44,422 nt of DNA, taken from positions 1 through 44,422 of the forward strand of contig DASRFJ010000321.1 in the NCBI GenBank assembly GCA_035651595.1, given 5' to 3'. The position numbers were made by a program, and so were the translations under genes. The stretch's first letter is position 1. Each line of letters starts with the position of its first letter. Source of the DNA: JAFARZ01 sp035651595. GTDB taxonomy: Bacteria; Actinomycetota; Actinomycetes; Streptosporangiales; Streptosporangiaceae. The notes below the pieces were generated by a model that was given only the letters and a program-made list of their open reading frames with translations, had not been told where the DNA came from and ran no database searches. Below are positions 8,238 to 15,539 of the stretch, in pieces.

Positions 8238-10201
8238 GGGCCGCGGCCCAGCACGCCTGCCCGCAATGTCCGGTATGCCGGGACGCCTACGCGCTCGCCC
8301 AGGGCTCCGGAGGCAGTCCCAAAAAGATTGCGGACAGTTACCCCCCCAAACCGGGGGGGGTAACTGTCCGCAATAATCCGGCGCGCTCGACGACCCACCG
8401 GAAATATGGGCATATATCCGGATTTGGGGGCGCGCGTGGGGCGCGGGGGCGCGGGGCGGGGCGGGGCGGGGAACGGGTTTAACGGGACGCGGTAGGCCTG
8501 GCGGCTGAGGGCTTCGGGGAGGTGCATGCGCAACATGACCTGGCCGACGTTGCTGGGGACGGTCCGCTGGGTGAGCAAGGACACGACGACCATGACGGTG
8601 AACGCCAGCGGCACGGTCCAGATGGCCGGCTGGCCGAGCAGCACCGCTCCCCAGCCGCCGCCAGCGGCGCCGAACATCGTGGCCAGGATGGCCGCCAGGC
8701 AGCAACCGCCGCCGACCACGAGCCCGGTCGCCGCGCCAACCCTGGTCAGGCGGCGCCACCAGATGCCGAGGACCATCAGCGGGCAGAACGACGAGGCGGC
8801 GATCGCGAAGGCCCAGCCGACGAGCAGCGCCAGCGAGAAGCGCTCGATCAGCAGCGCGACGGCGACGCCCACCGCGCCCGCGAGTACCGCGCACCAGCGG
8901 AACGCGGCCACGCCGCCGTCAAGCAAATCATGGGAAAGCGCGCCGGCGACGCTGACCAGCAAGCCCGACGAGGTGGACAGGAAGGCGGCGAAGGCCCCGG
9001 CGGCGACGAGCGCCGCGAGCAGCGATCCCGGCGGCCCGGGCAGCAGCAGCGACGGCAGCGCTAGCACGACGTCGTCCGAGTCAGCCGACAGGTAGAGCGC
9101 GGGCGCGTGCAGCCGGGCCAGCACCGCGAGAATGGCCGGAAACAGGTAGAACGCGCTCAGCAGCGCGACCACGATCAGCGTCGTCCGCCGGGCCGCCTCG
9201 CCGTCCGGGTTGGTGTAGAACCGTACCAGGATGTGCGGCAGCCCGATCGCGCCGAAGAACGTGGCGATGATCACGCCGTACGTCGCCGCCACCGGATGCG
9301 CGCCGTTCGTGCCCGACGTCAGGAACGGCGAGTCCCACGGCGATACCGACGACGGTGCCATGGCCAGGCTGACCGGTACCGGAGCGCCGGCGCCGAAGCC
9401 GAGCCGCGTCCCCGCCCCGGCCGAGTGGCGGCACGCACACAGCACGGTCCGCTGGCCACGGTACTGGCGCTGGTCGAGCAGGCCGGTCACCGTCACCTCG
9501 GCGGGGCGGCGCAGCGTGAAGGACGTGGCCTGCGGCAGGCTGACCGTGGTGGCGCTGGTGAACACCTGGGAGCGGTCCGGCGCCAAGGCCCGGGAGTGGC
9601 CGGCGGCGAACAGCAGCACGAGCGCCGGGATGCCGATGGCACACAGCTTGAGCCAGTACTGAAAGCACTGGACGATCGTGATCCCCTTCATCCCGCCCAT
9701 CGCGATGTTGCAGCTCACCACCACGCCGAGTGTCACCACGCCCACCCAGTACGGCGTGCCGAGCACCCACTGCAGCGTGATCCCGGCGCCCTTCATCTGC
9801 GGCAGCAGGTAGAACCACCCGATGACGAGCACGAGGGCGGTCGCGGCCTGGCGCAGGCCGGCCGAGCCGAGCCGGCCGGCCGCGAAGTCCGGGATCGTGT
9901 ACGCGCCGAACCGCCGCAGCGGTGCCGCCACCAGCAGGAGCAGCACCAGGTAGCCGGCGGTATAGCCGACCGAGTACCACAGCCCGCCCAGGCCCTGCGC
10001 CACGACCAGCCCGGCGATGCCGAGGAACGAGGCGGCGGAAAGGTACTCACCCGAGATCGCGGCCGCGTTCAGCGCGGGCGGAACCTGCCGGGCGGCGACC
10101 ATGAAGTCGTCGGTCGTCCTGGCCACCCGGATGCCGCGGGCGCCCACCATGATCGTCAGCAGGGTGACGAAGGCGATCGCGCCTATGGCTGCGTCAGGCA
10201 T
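8156..10201 (-). CDS. Sodium:solute symporter, ActP-like, with abnormal C-terminal extension
   Basis: A protein of 681 residues; the recognisable SSF core spans residues 1 to about 570. It has around 13 TM segments: SGEYLSAASFLGIAGLV near the N-terminus, WFYLLPQMKGAG, then AAFLSTSSGLLVSVAGALSHDLL, all characteristic of cation/acetate-type (ActP, COG4147) symporters. It should import a small monocarboxylate with Na+ or H+. The family normally ends shortly after the LPEAL segment. Here the frame continues through a Pro-rich stretch and at residue 609 enters an intergenic palindromic element (IIADSYPPRFGGVTVRN). It stops only 73 residues later, inside the convergent LysR gene. ATG 10201 overlaps the stop of the small upstream membrane protein by 8 nt (translational coupling). 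Confidence 0.9.
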   Translation of the reverse strand: MPDAAIGAIAFVTLLTIMVGARGIRVARTTDDFMVAARQVPPALNAAAISGEYLSAASFLGIAGLVVAQGLGGLWYSVGYTAGYLVLLLLVAAPLRRFGAYTIPDFAAGRLGSAGLRQAATALVLVIGWFYLLPQMKGAGITLQWVLGTPYWVGVVTLGVVVSCNIAMGGMKGITIVQCFQYWLKLCAIGIPALVLLFAAGHSRALAPDRSQVFTSATTVSLPQATSFTLRRPAEVTVTGLLDQRQYRGQRTVLCACRHSAGAGTRLGFGAGAPVPVSLAMAPSSVSPWDSPFLTSGTNGAHPVAATYGVIIATFFGAIGLPHILVRFYTNPDGEAARRTTLIVVALLSAFYLFPAILAVLARLHAPALYLSADSDDVVLALPSLLLPGPPGSLLAALVAAGAFAAFLSTSSGLLVSVAGALSHDLLDGGVAAFRWCAVLAGAVGVAVALLIERFSLALLVGWAFAIAASSFCPLMVLGIWWRRLTRVGAATGLVVGGGCCLAAILATMFGAAGGGWGAVLLGQPAIWTVPLAFTVMVVVSLLTQRTVPSNVGQVMLRMHLPEALSRQAYRVPLNPFPAPPRPAPPRPTRAPKSGYMPIFPVGRRARRIIADSYPPRFGGVTVRNLFGTASGALGERVGVPAYRTLRAGVLGRGPQAPADDAWPTAASAPRTAVVGGAGWA
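8322..8421. repeat. Palindromic element, type I, copy A
   Basis: Perfect 21-bp inverted repeat (8327-8347 with 8354-8374), loop AAACCG, with poly-C and poly-G runs of 7-8 at the stem tip. About 24 nt beyond it is a second imperfect hairpin rich in TA, 8398-8421 (CCGGA...TCCGG). Copies B and C (22.5 and 30.1 kb) share the arm. The element lies inside the extended symporter frame. Confidence 0.9.
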
Positions 10202-10622
10202 CGGGCGGCACGTTCGGCGGGTCGACCAGCTCGGTGAACCTGGCTTCGAGATGCCGCGCCTGCCGGTTGTAGAACCAGCCGATGCCGAGCAGCACCGGAT
10301 AGAACGCGAAGCCGAGCACGATCAGCGTGACCGGCAGGCCCGCGACGCTGGCCCGCCGCACCGCGGGCACCAGGGCCGCGAGCACCGGGTACGAGGCCGC
10401 CAGCAGCAGCGCGAGCGTGAGGCACATCAGCGACAGGCCGAGCTGCGCGCGCAGGTACGACTCGCCGAGCAGCCGGCCGTGCTTGGTGTCCTCGCGCAGG
10501 TCACCGAGCCCCGGCACGTCGCGCTGAACCCGGACCTGATCGTGCCGCCACACGACGACCTGCCGGCGCGGCGCAGGCCCCGGCCCCGCCCCCGCCCCAG
10601 GCCCCGGCCCCGGCCCAGGCAC
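10194..10622 (-). CDS. Small two-TM membrane protein, symporter partner (DUF485-like)
   Basis: A protein of 142 residues if GTG 10622 is used; it begins one nucleotide within the spacing after the response-regulator stop (10625). The start is a (Pro-Gly/Ala)n tract coded by a C-rich run (10577-10620), then GLGDLREDTKHGRLLGESYLR and two TM helices (LGLSLMCLTLALLLAASYPVLAALV and GLPVTLIVLGFAFYPVLLGIGWFYN). Small two-TM proteins of the DUF485 type are routinely encoded next to ActP-like symporters and are thought to act with them. GTG codons nearer the conserved part (about 10557) are possible alternative starts. The gene overlaps the symporter start by 8 nt, so the two are co-translated. Confidence 0.75.
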   Translation of the reverse strand: MPGPGPGPGAGAGPGPAPRRQVVVWRHDQVRVQRDVPGLGDLREDTKHGRLLGESYLRAQLGLSLMCLTLALLLAASYPVLAALVPAVRRASVAGLPVTLIVLGFAFYPVLLGIGWFYNRQARHLEARFTELVDPPNVPPDA

Positions 10623-10624
10623 AC

Positions 10625-11365
10625 TCAATTGCGCCGCCCCGACCGCAGGATACGGTCCCGGACGTCCCGCACGTGGCGGCGGCTGACCGGCAGCGACTGG
10701 CCGTCCACGGTCACCGCGTGCACGCCGTTGGTCACGGAGAACTCGGTGATGTGCCGGATCGGGACGAGATAACCGCGGTGGATCCGGATGAAGCCGAACG
10801 CCGCCCACCGCTCCTCCAGGTGGGATATCGGCATGCGGACCAGGTGGGCACTGCCGTCGGTGGTGTGCAGCCGCACATAGTCGCCCTCCGCCTCGACCCA
10901 GCGCACCTTGTCCCTGGGGATGAACCGGACCCGCCCGGCGGTCTCCACCGCGATCGTGGCGGCCGGGTCGTCATCCGATCGCGACGACTGAAGACGGCCG
11001 GCCGGATGGTTGAGCGCCCGGTCGAGCGCGGTGCCCAAGCGAGTCCGGGATACCGGCTTGAGCAAGTAGTCGCACGCACCGAGATCGAAAGCCCGGACCG
11101 CGTATTCCTCATACGCGGTGACGAAGACAATGGCCGGCGGTTCGGCGAACTTGCGCAGCACATTGCCAAGCTCGATGCCGTTGAGCGTGGGCATCCGGAC
11201 GTCGAGGAAAACCACGTCATACGTGCGCTCGTGCAGATACCGGAACGCGTCCCTGGAATTGCGCACGGCATCGACCGGCGCCACAGAAAACGCGGTACGG
11301 AGCAGGTAGCTGAGTTCGTCGAGGGCCGGCCCCTCGTCGTCGATCACCAACGCGGATACGGTCAT
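10625..11365 (-). CDS. LytTR-family response regulator
   Basis: A protein of 246 residues. The receiver domain covers residues 4-120 with phosphoacceptor D55 (VVFLDVRMP), acidic pocket DDE at 9-11 and K in YLLKPVS. The C-terminal LytTR DNA-binding domain (about 140-240) shows RFIPRDKVRWVEAEGDYVRLHT and FIRIHRGYLVPIRHI. ATG 11365 overlaps the kinase stop by 4 nt. Together with the kinase it forms a LytS/LytR-type two-component system. Because symporter genes follow downstream and a SatP-like permease is divergent upstream, it is likely to control carboxylate uptake, as the LytTR systems BtsSR and YpdAB control pyruvate uptake in E. coli. The parallel is functional; orthology is not claimed. 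Confidence 0.93.
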   Translation of the reverse strand: MTVSALVIDDEGPALDELSYLLRTAFSVAPVDAVRNSRDAFRYLHERTYDVVFLDVRMPTLNGIELGNVLRKFAEPPAIVFVTAYEEYAVRAFDLGACDYLLKPVSRTRLGTALDRALNHPAGRLQSSRSDDDPAATIAVETAGRVRFIPRDKVRWVEAEGDYVRLHTTDGSAHLVRMPISHLEERWAAFGFIRIHRGYLVPIRHITEFSVTNGVHAVTVDGQSLPVSRRHVRDVRDRILRSGRRN

Positions 11366-12564
11366 GTCGCGCTCACCGCCGGGAAGTACTTCGGCAGGTG
11401 CATGGTGACCTTCGTGCCCGCGCCCACCCCGGTTTCAATCGTCAGCCCGTGGTCGTCGCCGAACGTGGTACGCAGCCGCTCATCGACGTTGCGCAGCCCG
11501 ACCGACTGGTCGCCGCTACGGCCCGCGAGCACGTCGGCGAGCCGCGCGGGATCGACACCGACGCCCTGGTCCTCGACCGTGACGATCGCTTCGTGGCCGC
11601 CGTCGAGCGCCGATATCCGCAGCTGGGCGGGGCCGGGGAACTGCTCGAGGCCGTGCCGGATGGCGTTCTCGACCAGCGGCTGGAGGACGAGGGACGGCAC
11701 CCGCACCGGGAGCACCTCGGGCGCCACGCGCAGGCTGACCGCCAGCCGGTCGCCGAACCGGGCCCGCTCAAGCTCCAGGTAGGTGTCGACGAACCGCAGC
11801 TCTTCGGCCAGCGTGGCGTACTGGCTGTGCTCGCGGAATGCCCAGCGGATGAACTCCGCGAAGCCGACGAGCAGGTCCCTCGCCCGGTCCGGATCAGAGC
11901 GGACGAACGACTCGATCGCGGTGAGCGCGTTGTAGATGAAGTGCGGGCTGATCTGGGCGCGGAGGAAGTTCAGCTGGGCCTGCACCGTGCGGGTGCGTGA
12001 CGCGTCCAGCTCGGCGAGCGCCAGGTGCGTGGACACGAACCTGGCGACCTCGGCGGCGGTCCGCATCAGCCCCGCGTCCGCGGACGGTCCGAGCGCCGCC
12101 AGGGCGCCGATGACCGCGCCGTCCACCGCGATCGGCACGGCCACCCCGGTCCGCATCGGGCAGTCGCTGCCGTGCAGGCAGCCCAGGTCCGCGGCGGACA
12201 GCAGTTGCGCCCGGCCGGAGGTCACCACGCCGTGCAGATGCCGGTCAAGCGCGTCGGAGTGCAGGTCAGAACCGTGACAGGCGAGCAGGCCGGTTCGGTC
12301 GGCGATGGCCACGGCCGGGGTGCCGAGCAGCTGGCGCAGGCTCGGCGCGGCCTTGACCGCCGCGCCGGGCGTGAGGCCCTCGCGCAGCACGGAAACGGCC
12401 TCGCTGGCCGTGTGCAGCGCCTCGTAGGTGGCCCGCTGCGGCGTGTCCACCCGGCGTGAGCTCCATCGCCAGAACAGCACCGCCCCGCACAGCACGGCGG
12501 CACCCGAGACGAGCACAACCGCGAGGACCGCCATCGCCGCACTATAAACCAGCGGACGTGACAT
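11362..12564 (-). CDS. LytS/YehU-like sensor histidine kinase
   Basis: A protein of 400 residues from ATG 12564; GTG 12621 would add 19 residues. One N-terminal TM helix (about 9-31) is followed by a GAF-like cytoplasmic sensor domain (about 50-190) with two cysteines in LGCLHGSDCP. A His_kinase (PF06580) domain follows with phosphorylated H208 in ISPHFIYNALTAIESF, and a HATPase domain with N-box VLQPLVENAIRHGLEQ and G-box EDQGVGVD. Known LytS-type kinases have several TM helices; this one has a single helix, so the stimulus may be sensed by the GAF-like domain inside the cell. The CxxxxxxC-type pair could bind metal or respond to redox (inference). Confidence 0.9.
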   Translation of the reverse strand: MSRPLVYSAAMAVLAVVLVSGAAVLCGAVLFWRWSSRRVDTPQRATYEALHTASEAVSVLREGLTPGAAVKAAPSLRQLLGTPAVAIADRTGLLACHGSDLHSDALDRHLHGVVTSGRAQLLSAADLGCLHGSDCPMRTGVAVPIAVDGAVIGALAALGPSADAGLMRTAAEVARFVSTHLALAELDASRTRTVQAQLNFLRAQISPHFIYNALTAIESFVRSDPDRARDLLVGFAEFIRWAFREHSQYATLAEELRFVDTYLELERARFGDRLAVSLRVAPEVLPVRVPSLVLQPLVENAIRHGLEQFPGPAQLRISALDGGHEAIVTVEDQGVGVDPARLADVLAGRSGDQSVGLRNVDERLRTTFGDDHGLTIETGVGAGTKVTMHLPKYFPAVSAT

Positions 12565-12738
12565 CGGAATGCGACCAGGAATACCGACCGCTCGCCGGCC
12601 GGATATGACCGTTCCTCGCACGCACGGTCCCTTTCCGCGCGCCGGCGGTGACGTTCATCGCATGGCCGCGCTGCGCGACCGCGGGACGCCATATCGTCCC
12701 CGCCAAGTGCCTTCGGCATTGACGCAACGGAGGAATAT
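12565..12738. promoter_or_regulatory. Divergent control region between LytS-like kinase and SatP permease
   Basis: 174 nt between divergent starts. An inverted repeat GACCGT-11 nt-ACGGTC (12607-12612 / 12624-12629) and a related GACGTTC at 12652 are candidate LytTR regulator sites. GGAGGA at 12729-12734 is the satP ribosome-binding site. No other gene is supported. Confidence 0.4.
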
Positions 12739-13383
12739 ATGGCCGACGTAGCCCCTACCGTCCAGGCTCCCGCCACTGTCTCGTCCTCGATCGCGGACCC
12801 GGCCCCGCTAGGCCTCGCCGGTTTCGCCCTCACCACCTTCATGCTTTCGGCCAAGAACGCCAACTGGATGTCGCACTCCAGCGGGCTGACGTTCCTCGGC
12901 TACGCCTTGGCCTACGGCGGCATCGTCCAGCTGCTCGCCGGCATGTGGGAATTCCGCAACCGCAACGTATTCGGCGCCACCGCGTTCGCCTCCTACGGCG
13001 CCTTCTGGATCGGCGTCTACTTCTACATCAAGGACGTCGGCGGCGGCCTGCTCGCCAAGGGCGCTATCGCGGACTTCAACCACGACCTGGGCTGGATCCT
13101 GCTCGCCTTCGCCGTCTTCAACACGTACATGCTGATCGCCAGCACTCAGGTCAACATGGCCGTCTTCCTGGTCTTCCTCACCCTGGAGCTCACCGAGATC
13201 GTCGGCGCCATCGCCAACTTCAACGCCGGCGCGCACGCCGATCCCACCGGCATGGTCAAGGTGGCCGGCTACATCGGCATCCTCACCGCAGTCGTCGCCT
13301 GGTACACCTCGGCGGCCGGCGTCGTCAACGGGATGGGCAGTCGGCTCAGGCTTCCCGTGGGCAGGCCCATGCTGTCCGACTGA
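12739..13383 (+). CDS. satP: SatP/GPR1/FUN34/YaaH (AceTr) family acetate permease
   Basis: A protein of 214 residues with six TM helices. The family signature near residue 22 reads DPAPLGLAGFALTTF (usually NPAPLGL). Further conserved segments are GGIVQLLAGMWEFRNRNVFGATAF and YGAFWIGVYF. AceTr proteins import acetate, succinate or similar short carboxylates with protons. GGAGGA 5 nt before ATG 12739 fixes the start. It is divergent from the LytS/LytTR operon that also reads into an ActP-like symporter, so two acetate-type carriers flank one signalling system. A strong terminator follows. Confidence 0.93.
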   Translation: MADVAPTVQAPATVSSSIADPAPLGLAGFALTTFMLSAKNANWMSHSSGLTFLGYALAYGGIVQLLAGMWEFRNRNVFGATAFASYGAFWIGVYFYIKDVGGGLLAKGAIADFNHDLGWILLAFAVFNTYMLIASTQVNMAVFLVFLTLELTEIVGAIANFNAGAHADPTGMVKVAGYIGILTAVVAWYTSAAGVVNGMGSRLRLPVGRPMLSD

Positions 13384-13400
13384 GGGCCCGGAAACAGTAA

Positions 13401-13444
13401 CCACCGGCCGTTCGGAGTAAATATTTATCCCGAACGGCCGGTGG
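13401..13444 (+). terminator. 15-bp-stem terminator after satP
   Basis: A perfect 15-bp stem (13401-13415 with 13430-13444) closes an unusually AT-rich 14-nt loop containing the palindrome TAAATATTTA. It starts 18 nt after the satP stop. Such a strong stem without a U-tract is typical of actinomycete termination. Confidence 0.85.
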
Positions 13445-13515
13445 TGCTTGGTTCGCGTCCCCTGCGCGGTCGCTCGTTCGTAGTGAGGTAGGAGCAACTG
13501 ACCGCGGAGGTTCCG

Positions 13516-13697
13516 ATGCAGTACGCCCTGATGATCTACGCCGAACCAGGCCTGGACGAGTCGCTGTCCGCCGCGGACCGCGCCGCGGCGAGCGCGGAGT
13601 TCCAGGCGCTGGCCGATGACCCGAGGTGCTTCGGCCACGCGCAGTTGCAGCCCGTCGAGGCTGCTCGGTGGAGATCAGGCCGGTGATGACCCGCTGA
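13516..13697 (+). pseudogene. DGPF/YCII-family protein gene with internal deletion
   Basis: ATG 13516 (RBS GCGGAGG) starts the family N-terminus MQYALMIYAEP, continuing to CFGHAQLQPVE. Immediately afterwards, in another frame (13659-13697), the family C-terminus GCSVEIRPVMTR and its stop are readable. Roughly 55-65 codons between them, including the DGPF motif, are gone and the frame is shifted. The intact frame now ends at 13686 after 56 residues. DGPF proteins are the conserved gene partners of ECF42 sigma factors, which matches the sigma gene that follows directly. A short product might still be made, but not a normal YCII fold. Confidence 0.75.
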
Positions 13698-14938
13698 GCG
13701 CGCTCGAGCAGATCTTCCGTGACGAGTGGGGCCGGGTGCTGGCCTCGCTGGTCGGGTTCCTCGGTGACTTCGACAAGGCCGAGGAGGCCACGCAGGAGGC
13801 GTTCGCGATCGCCGCGGAGCGCTGGCCGGCGTCGGGCGTACCGCCCAATCCCGGCGGGTGGCTGGTGACGACGGCCCGCAACCGCGCGATCGACCGGATC
13901 CGCCGGGAGCGCACGCTGGCCGGGAAGATCCACCTGCTGTCGGAACCGGAGGCCGTGATGGACGAGTTCGACGACTCGGCGATCTTCGACGACACGGTGA
14001 TCAAGGACGAGCGGCTCGAGCTGATCTTCACCTGCTGTCACCCGGCGCTGCCGCTGGACGGGCAGGTGGCGCTCACGCTGCGGGCCCTCGGCGGCCTGGA
14101 GACTGCCGAGATCGCGCGGGCGTTCCTGGTCTCCGAGGAGACCATGAAACGGCGGCTGACCCGCGCCAAGAACAAGATCAAGGCGACCGGGATCCCGTTC
14201 GCCGTGCCCGGCGCGCGCCTGCTGCCCGACCGCCTCGACGCGGTGCTTGCCGTCATCTACCTGATCTTCAACGAGGGATACGGCGGCCGGGGCGACCTCG
14301 CGGCCGAAGCGATCCGCCTGGCCCAGGTGCTCGCCACGCTCATGCCGGACGAGGCGGAGGCACACGGGCTGCTCGCGCTGATGACGATCCACCATGCCCG
14401 GCAGCGGGCCCGGTTCGCCGGCCAGGATCTCGTGCTGCTGGAGGACCAGGACCGTTCGCTGTGGGACATGGCCCAGGTCGCGGCCGGCCGGGCGGCGCTC
14501 GACCGGGCGGTCGCGCTCGGCGGCCGCGGCGCGTACGTCCTCCAGGCGGCGATCGCCTCGCTCCAGTCCGCCGACCCCATCGACTGGCCGCAGGTCGCCG
14601 AGCTGTACCGGCGGCTGGCTGCGCTGACCGGCTCCCTGGTGGTCGAGCTCAACCGGGCCGTGGCCCTCGGCAAGGTCGGCTCTGTGGCGGACGCGCTGCG
14701 CGTCGTCGAGGGCCTCGACCTGGACGGCTACCTGTATCTCCACTCGACCCGCGGCTGGCTGCTGCGGCAGCTCGGCCGGGACGCCGAGGCCGCGGCGGCG
14801 TACCGCCGCGCTCTGGAACTGGCCTCCTCGGTTCCCGAGCGGCGGTTCCTGGCCCGGCAAGTCGAGGAGCTGTCCCCCGAGGGACAGCCCGTTCGTGGTC
14901 TTGACGAGAGTCCGCGAACGGAAAGGAACGGTCCATGA
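13616..14938 (+). CDS. ECF42-type RNA polymerase sigma factor (DUF6596/TPR C-terminal extension)
   Basis: The family match begins at about 13688 (DPLSALEQIFRDEWGRVLASLVGFLGD) and gives a protein of about 420 residues. Region 2 is intact (AEEATQEAFAIAAERW, PGGWLVTTARNRAIDRIRRE) and region 4 has ETAEIARAFLVSEETMKRRLTRAKNKI. The long C-terminal extension (YLIFNEGYGGRGDLAAEAIRL onward, with TPR-like helices near the end) is the hallmark of ECF42. These sigma factors lack an anti-sigma factor and depend on the C-terminal part. The start is problematic: the only in-frame start before the conserved region is ATG 13616, inside the deleted DGPF gene, which would add about 22 unrelated residues. GTG 13736 would cut into region 2. 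The DGPF deletion probably disturbed the native start. The stop overlaps the next ATG by 4 nt. Confidence 0.88.
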   Translation: MTRGASATRSCSPSRLLGGDQAGDDPLSALEQIFRDEWGRVLASLVGFLGDFDKAEEATQEAFAIAAERWPASGVPPNPGGWLVTTARNRAIDRIRRERTLAGKIHLLSEPEAVMDEFDDSAIFDDTVIKDERLELIFTCCHPALPLDGQVALTLRALGGLETAEIARAFLVSEETMKRRLTRAKNKIKATGIPFAVPGARLLPDRLDAVLAVIYLIFNEGYGGRGDLAAEAIRLAQVLATLMPDEAEAHGLLALMTIHHARQRARFAGQDLVLLEDQDRSLWDMAQVAAGRAALDRAVALGGRGAYVLQAAIASLQSADPIDWPQVAELYRRLAALTGSLVVELNRAVALGKVGSVADALRVVEGLDLDGYLYLHSTRGWLLRQLGRDAEAAAAYRRALELASSVPERRFLARQVEELSPEGQPVRGLDESPRTERNGP

Positions 14939-15234
14939 GCAGCATGCTGATGGTGACCTCGAAGGTCAAGGAAGAATACGCCGCGAACGCGCAGGCGTCG
15001 GTCGACAAGCTCATCGCGGCGCTCGAGCGGGCGCAGCCCGCCGGCGTTCGGTACGCGGTGACCAGGCTCAACGACGGCGTCACGATTCTCGCGTTCCTGG
15101 AGATGGAGCCCGGCCAGCCGCATCCGCTCCAGGACATCCCCGAGTACACCGAACTGTTGCACGAGTTCGAGCCGTGGCGGGAGGGCCCCGCCAGCGCGGA
15201 GATGACGGTGCTCGGCTCGTACCACCTGTTCTGA
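14935..15234 (+). CDS. Small ABM/YCII-like hypothetical protein in the ECF42 operon
   Basis: A protein of 99 residues whose ATG overlaps the sigma stop (ATGA). The pattern MLMVTSKVKEEYAANAQASVDKLIAALE, GVRYAVTRLNDGVTILAFLEME, then EFEPWREGPASAEMTVLGSYHLF suggests a ferredoxin-like alpha/beta barrel similar to ABM or YCII domains. I recognise no catalytic residues. Translational coupling suggests it works with, or is controlled together with, the sigma factor; its biochemical role is unknown. Confidence 0.75.
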   Translation: MSSMLMVTSKVKEEYAANAQASVDKLIAALERAQPAGVRYAVTRLNDGVTILAFLEMEPGQPHPLQDIPEYTELLHEFEPWREGPASAEMTVLGSYHLF

Positions 15235-15265
15235 GCCGATCGGGGGCTCGCCCGCCGTGCCCGGC

Positions 15266-15290
15266 GCCCGCCCTCATCCCGAGGGCGGGC
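15266..15290 (+). terminator. Hairpin after the ECF42 operon
   Basis: Stem GCCCGCCCTC / GAGGGCGGGC (10 bp, 5-nt loop ATCCC), 32 nt after the stop of the small ORF. No U-tract follows, but the position fits termination. Confidence 0.7.
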
Positions 15291-15296
15291 CAGCCG

Positions 15297-15386
15297 GGTA
15301 ACGTGGCGAGTTTTCCCATTGTGGTAAAACGACCCCCCGATCCGGGGGGCAATCCGGCACGAACGGTCTATCTTCCACGTTGATGC
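15297..15386 (+). repeat. Dispersed element, type II, copy D (upstream of helR)
   Basis: Starts GGTAACGTGGCGAGTTTTCC, contains TTGTGGTA and a C6-GATCC-G6 hairpin (15333-15349 region), and ends CCACGTTGATG. Copy E at 17847 shares the same start, TTGTGGTA block, C-rich core and CCACGTTG end in the same orientation. The right arm that is perfect in copy E is not preserved here, so this is the more diverged copy. Confidence 0.65.
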
Positions 15387-15462
15387 TTAGGCCGACCGAC
15401 CCCGATCCCGACCCCCGCGCAGATCGCGCATACCCCTCCACTTTCAATCTATAGCGGACCCG

Positions 15463-15481
15463 GGGGCTTGCCGCAAGACCC
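15463..15481 (+). promoter_or_regulatory. Rifamycin-associated element (RAE) upstream of helR
   Basis: GGGGCTTGCCGCAAGACCC matches the 19-bp actinomycete RAE (GGGGCTTGCGGCAAGGCCC) at 17 of 19 positions and keeps the dyad. RAEs mark rifamycin-inducible resistance genes. It lies 58 nt before the helR start and about 8 nt after a TATAGC (15450-15455) that could be the -10 box. Confidence 0.85.
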
Positions 15482-15539
15482 AGGTCATGGCGCACAATGG
15501 GCGACCGAGGCCAAAACCTGCAGAGATGGGGGACCCGAA

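Noticed and set aside
8322..8421. CRISPR or tRNA gene in the repeats
   Set aside because: Three dispersed palindromes, not arrayed repeats with spacers; no cloverleaf.
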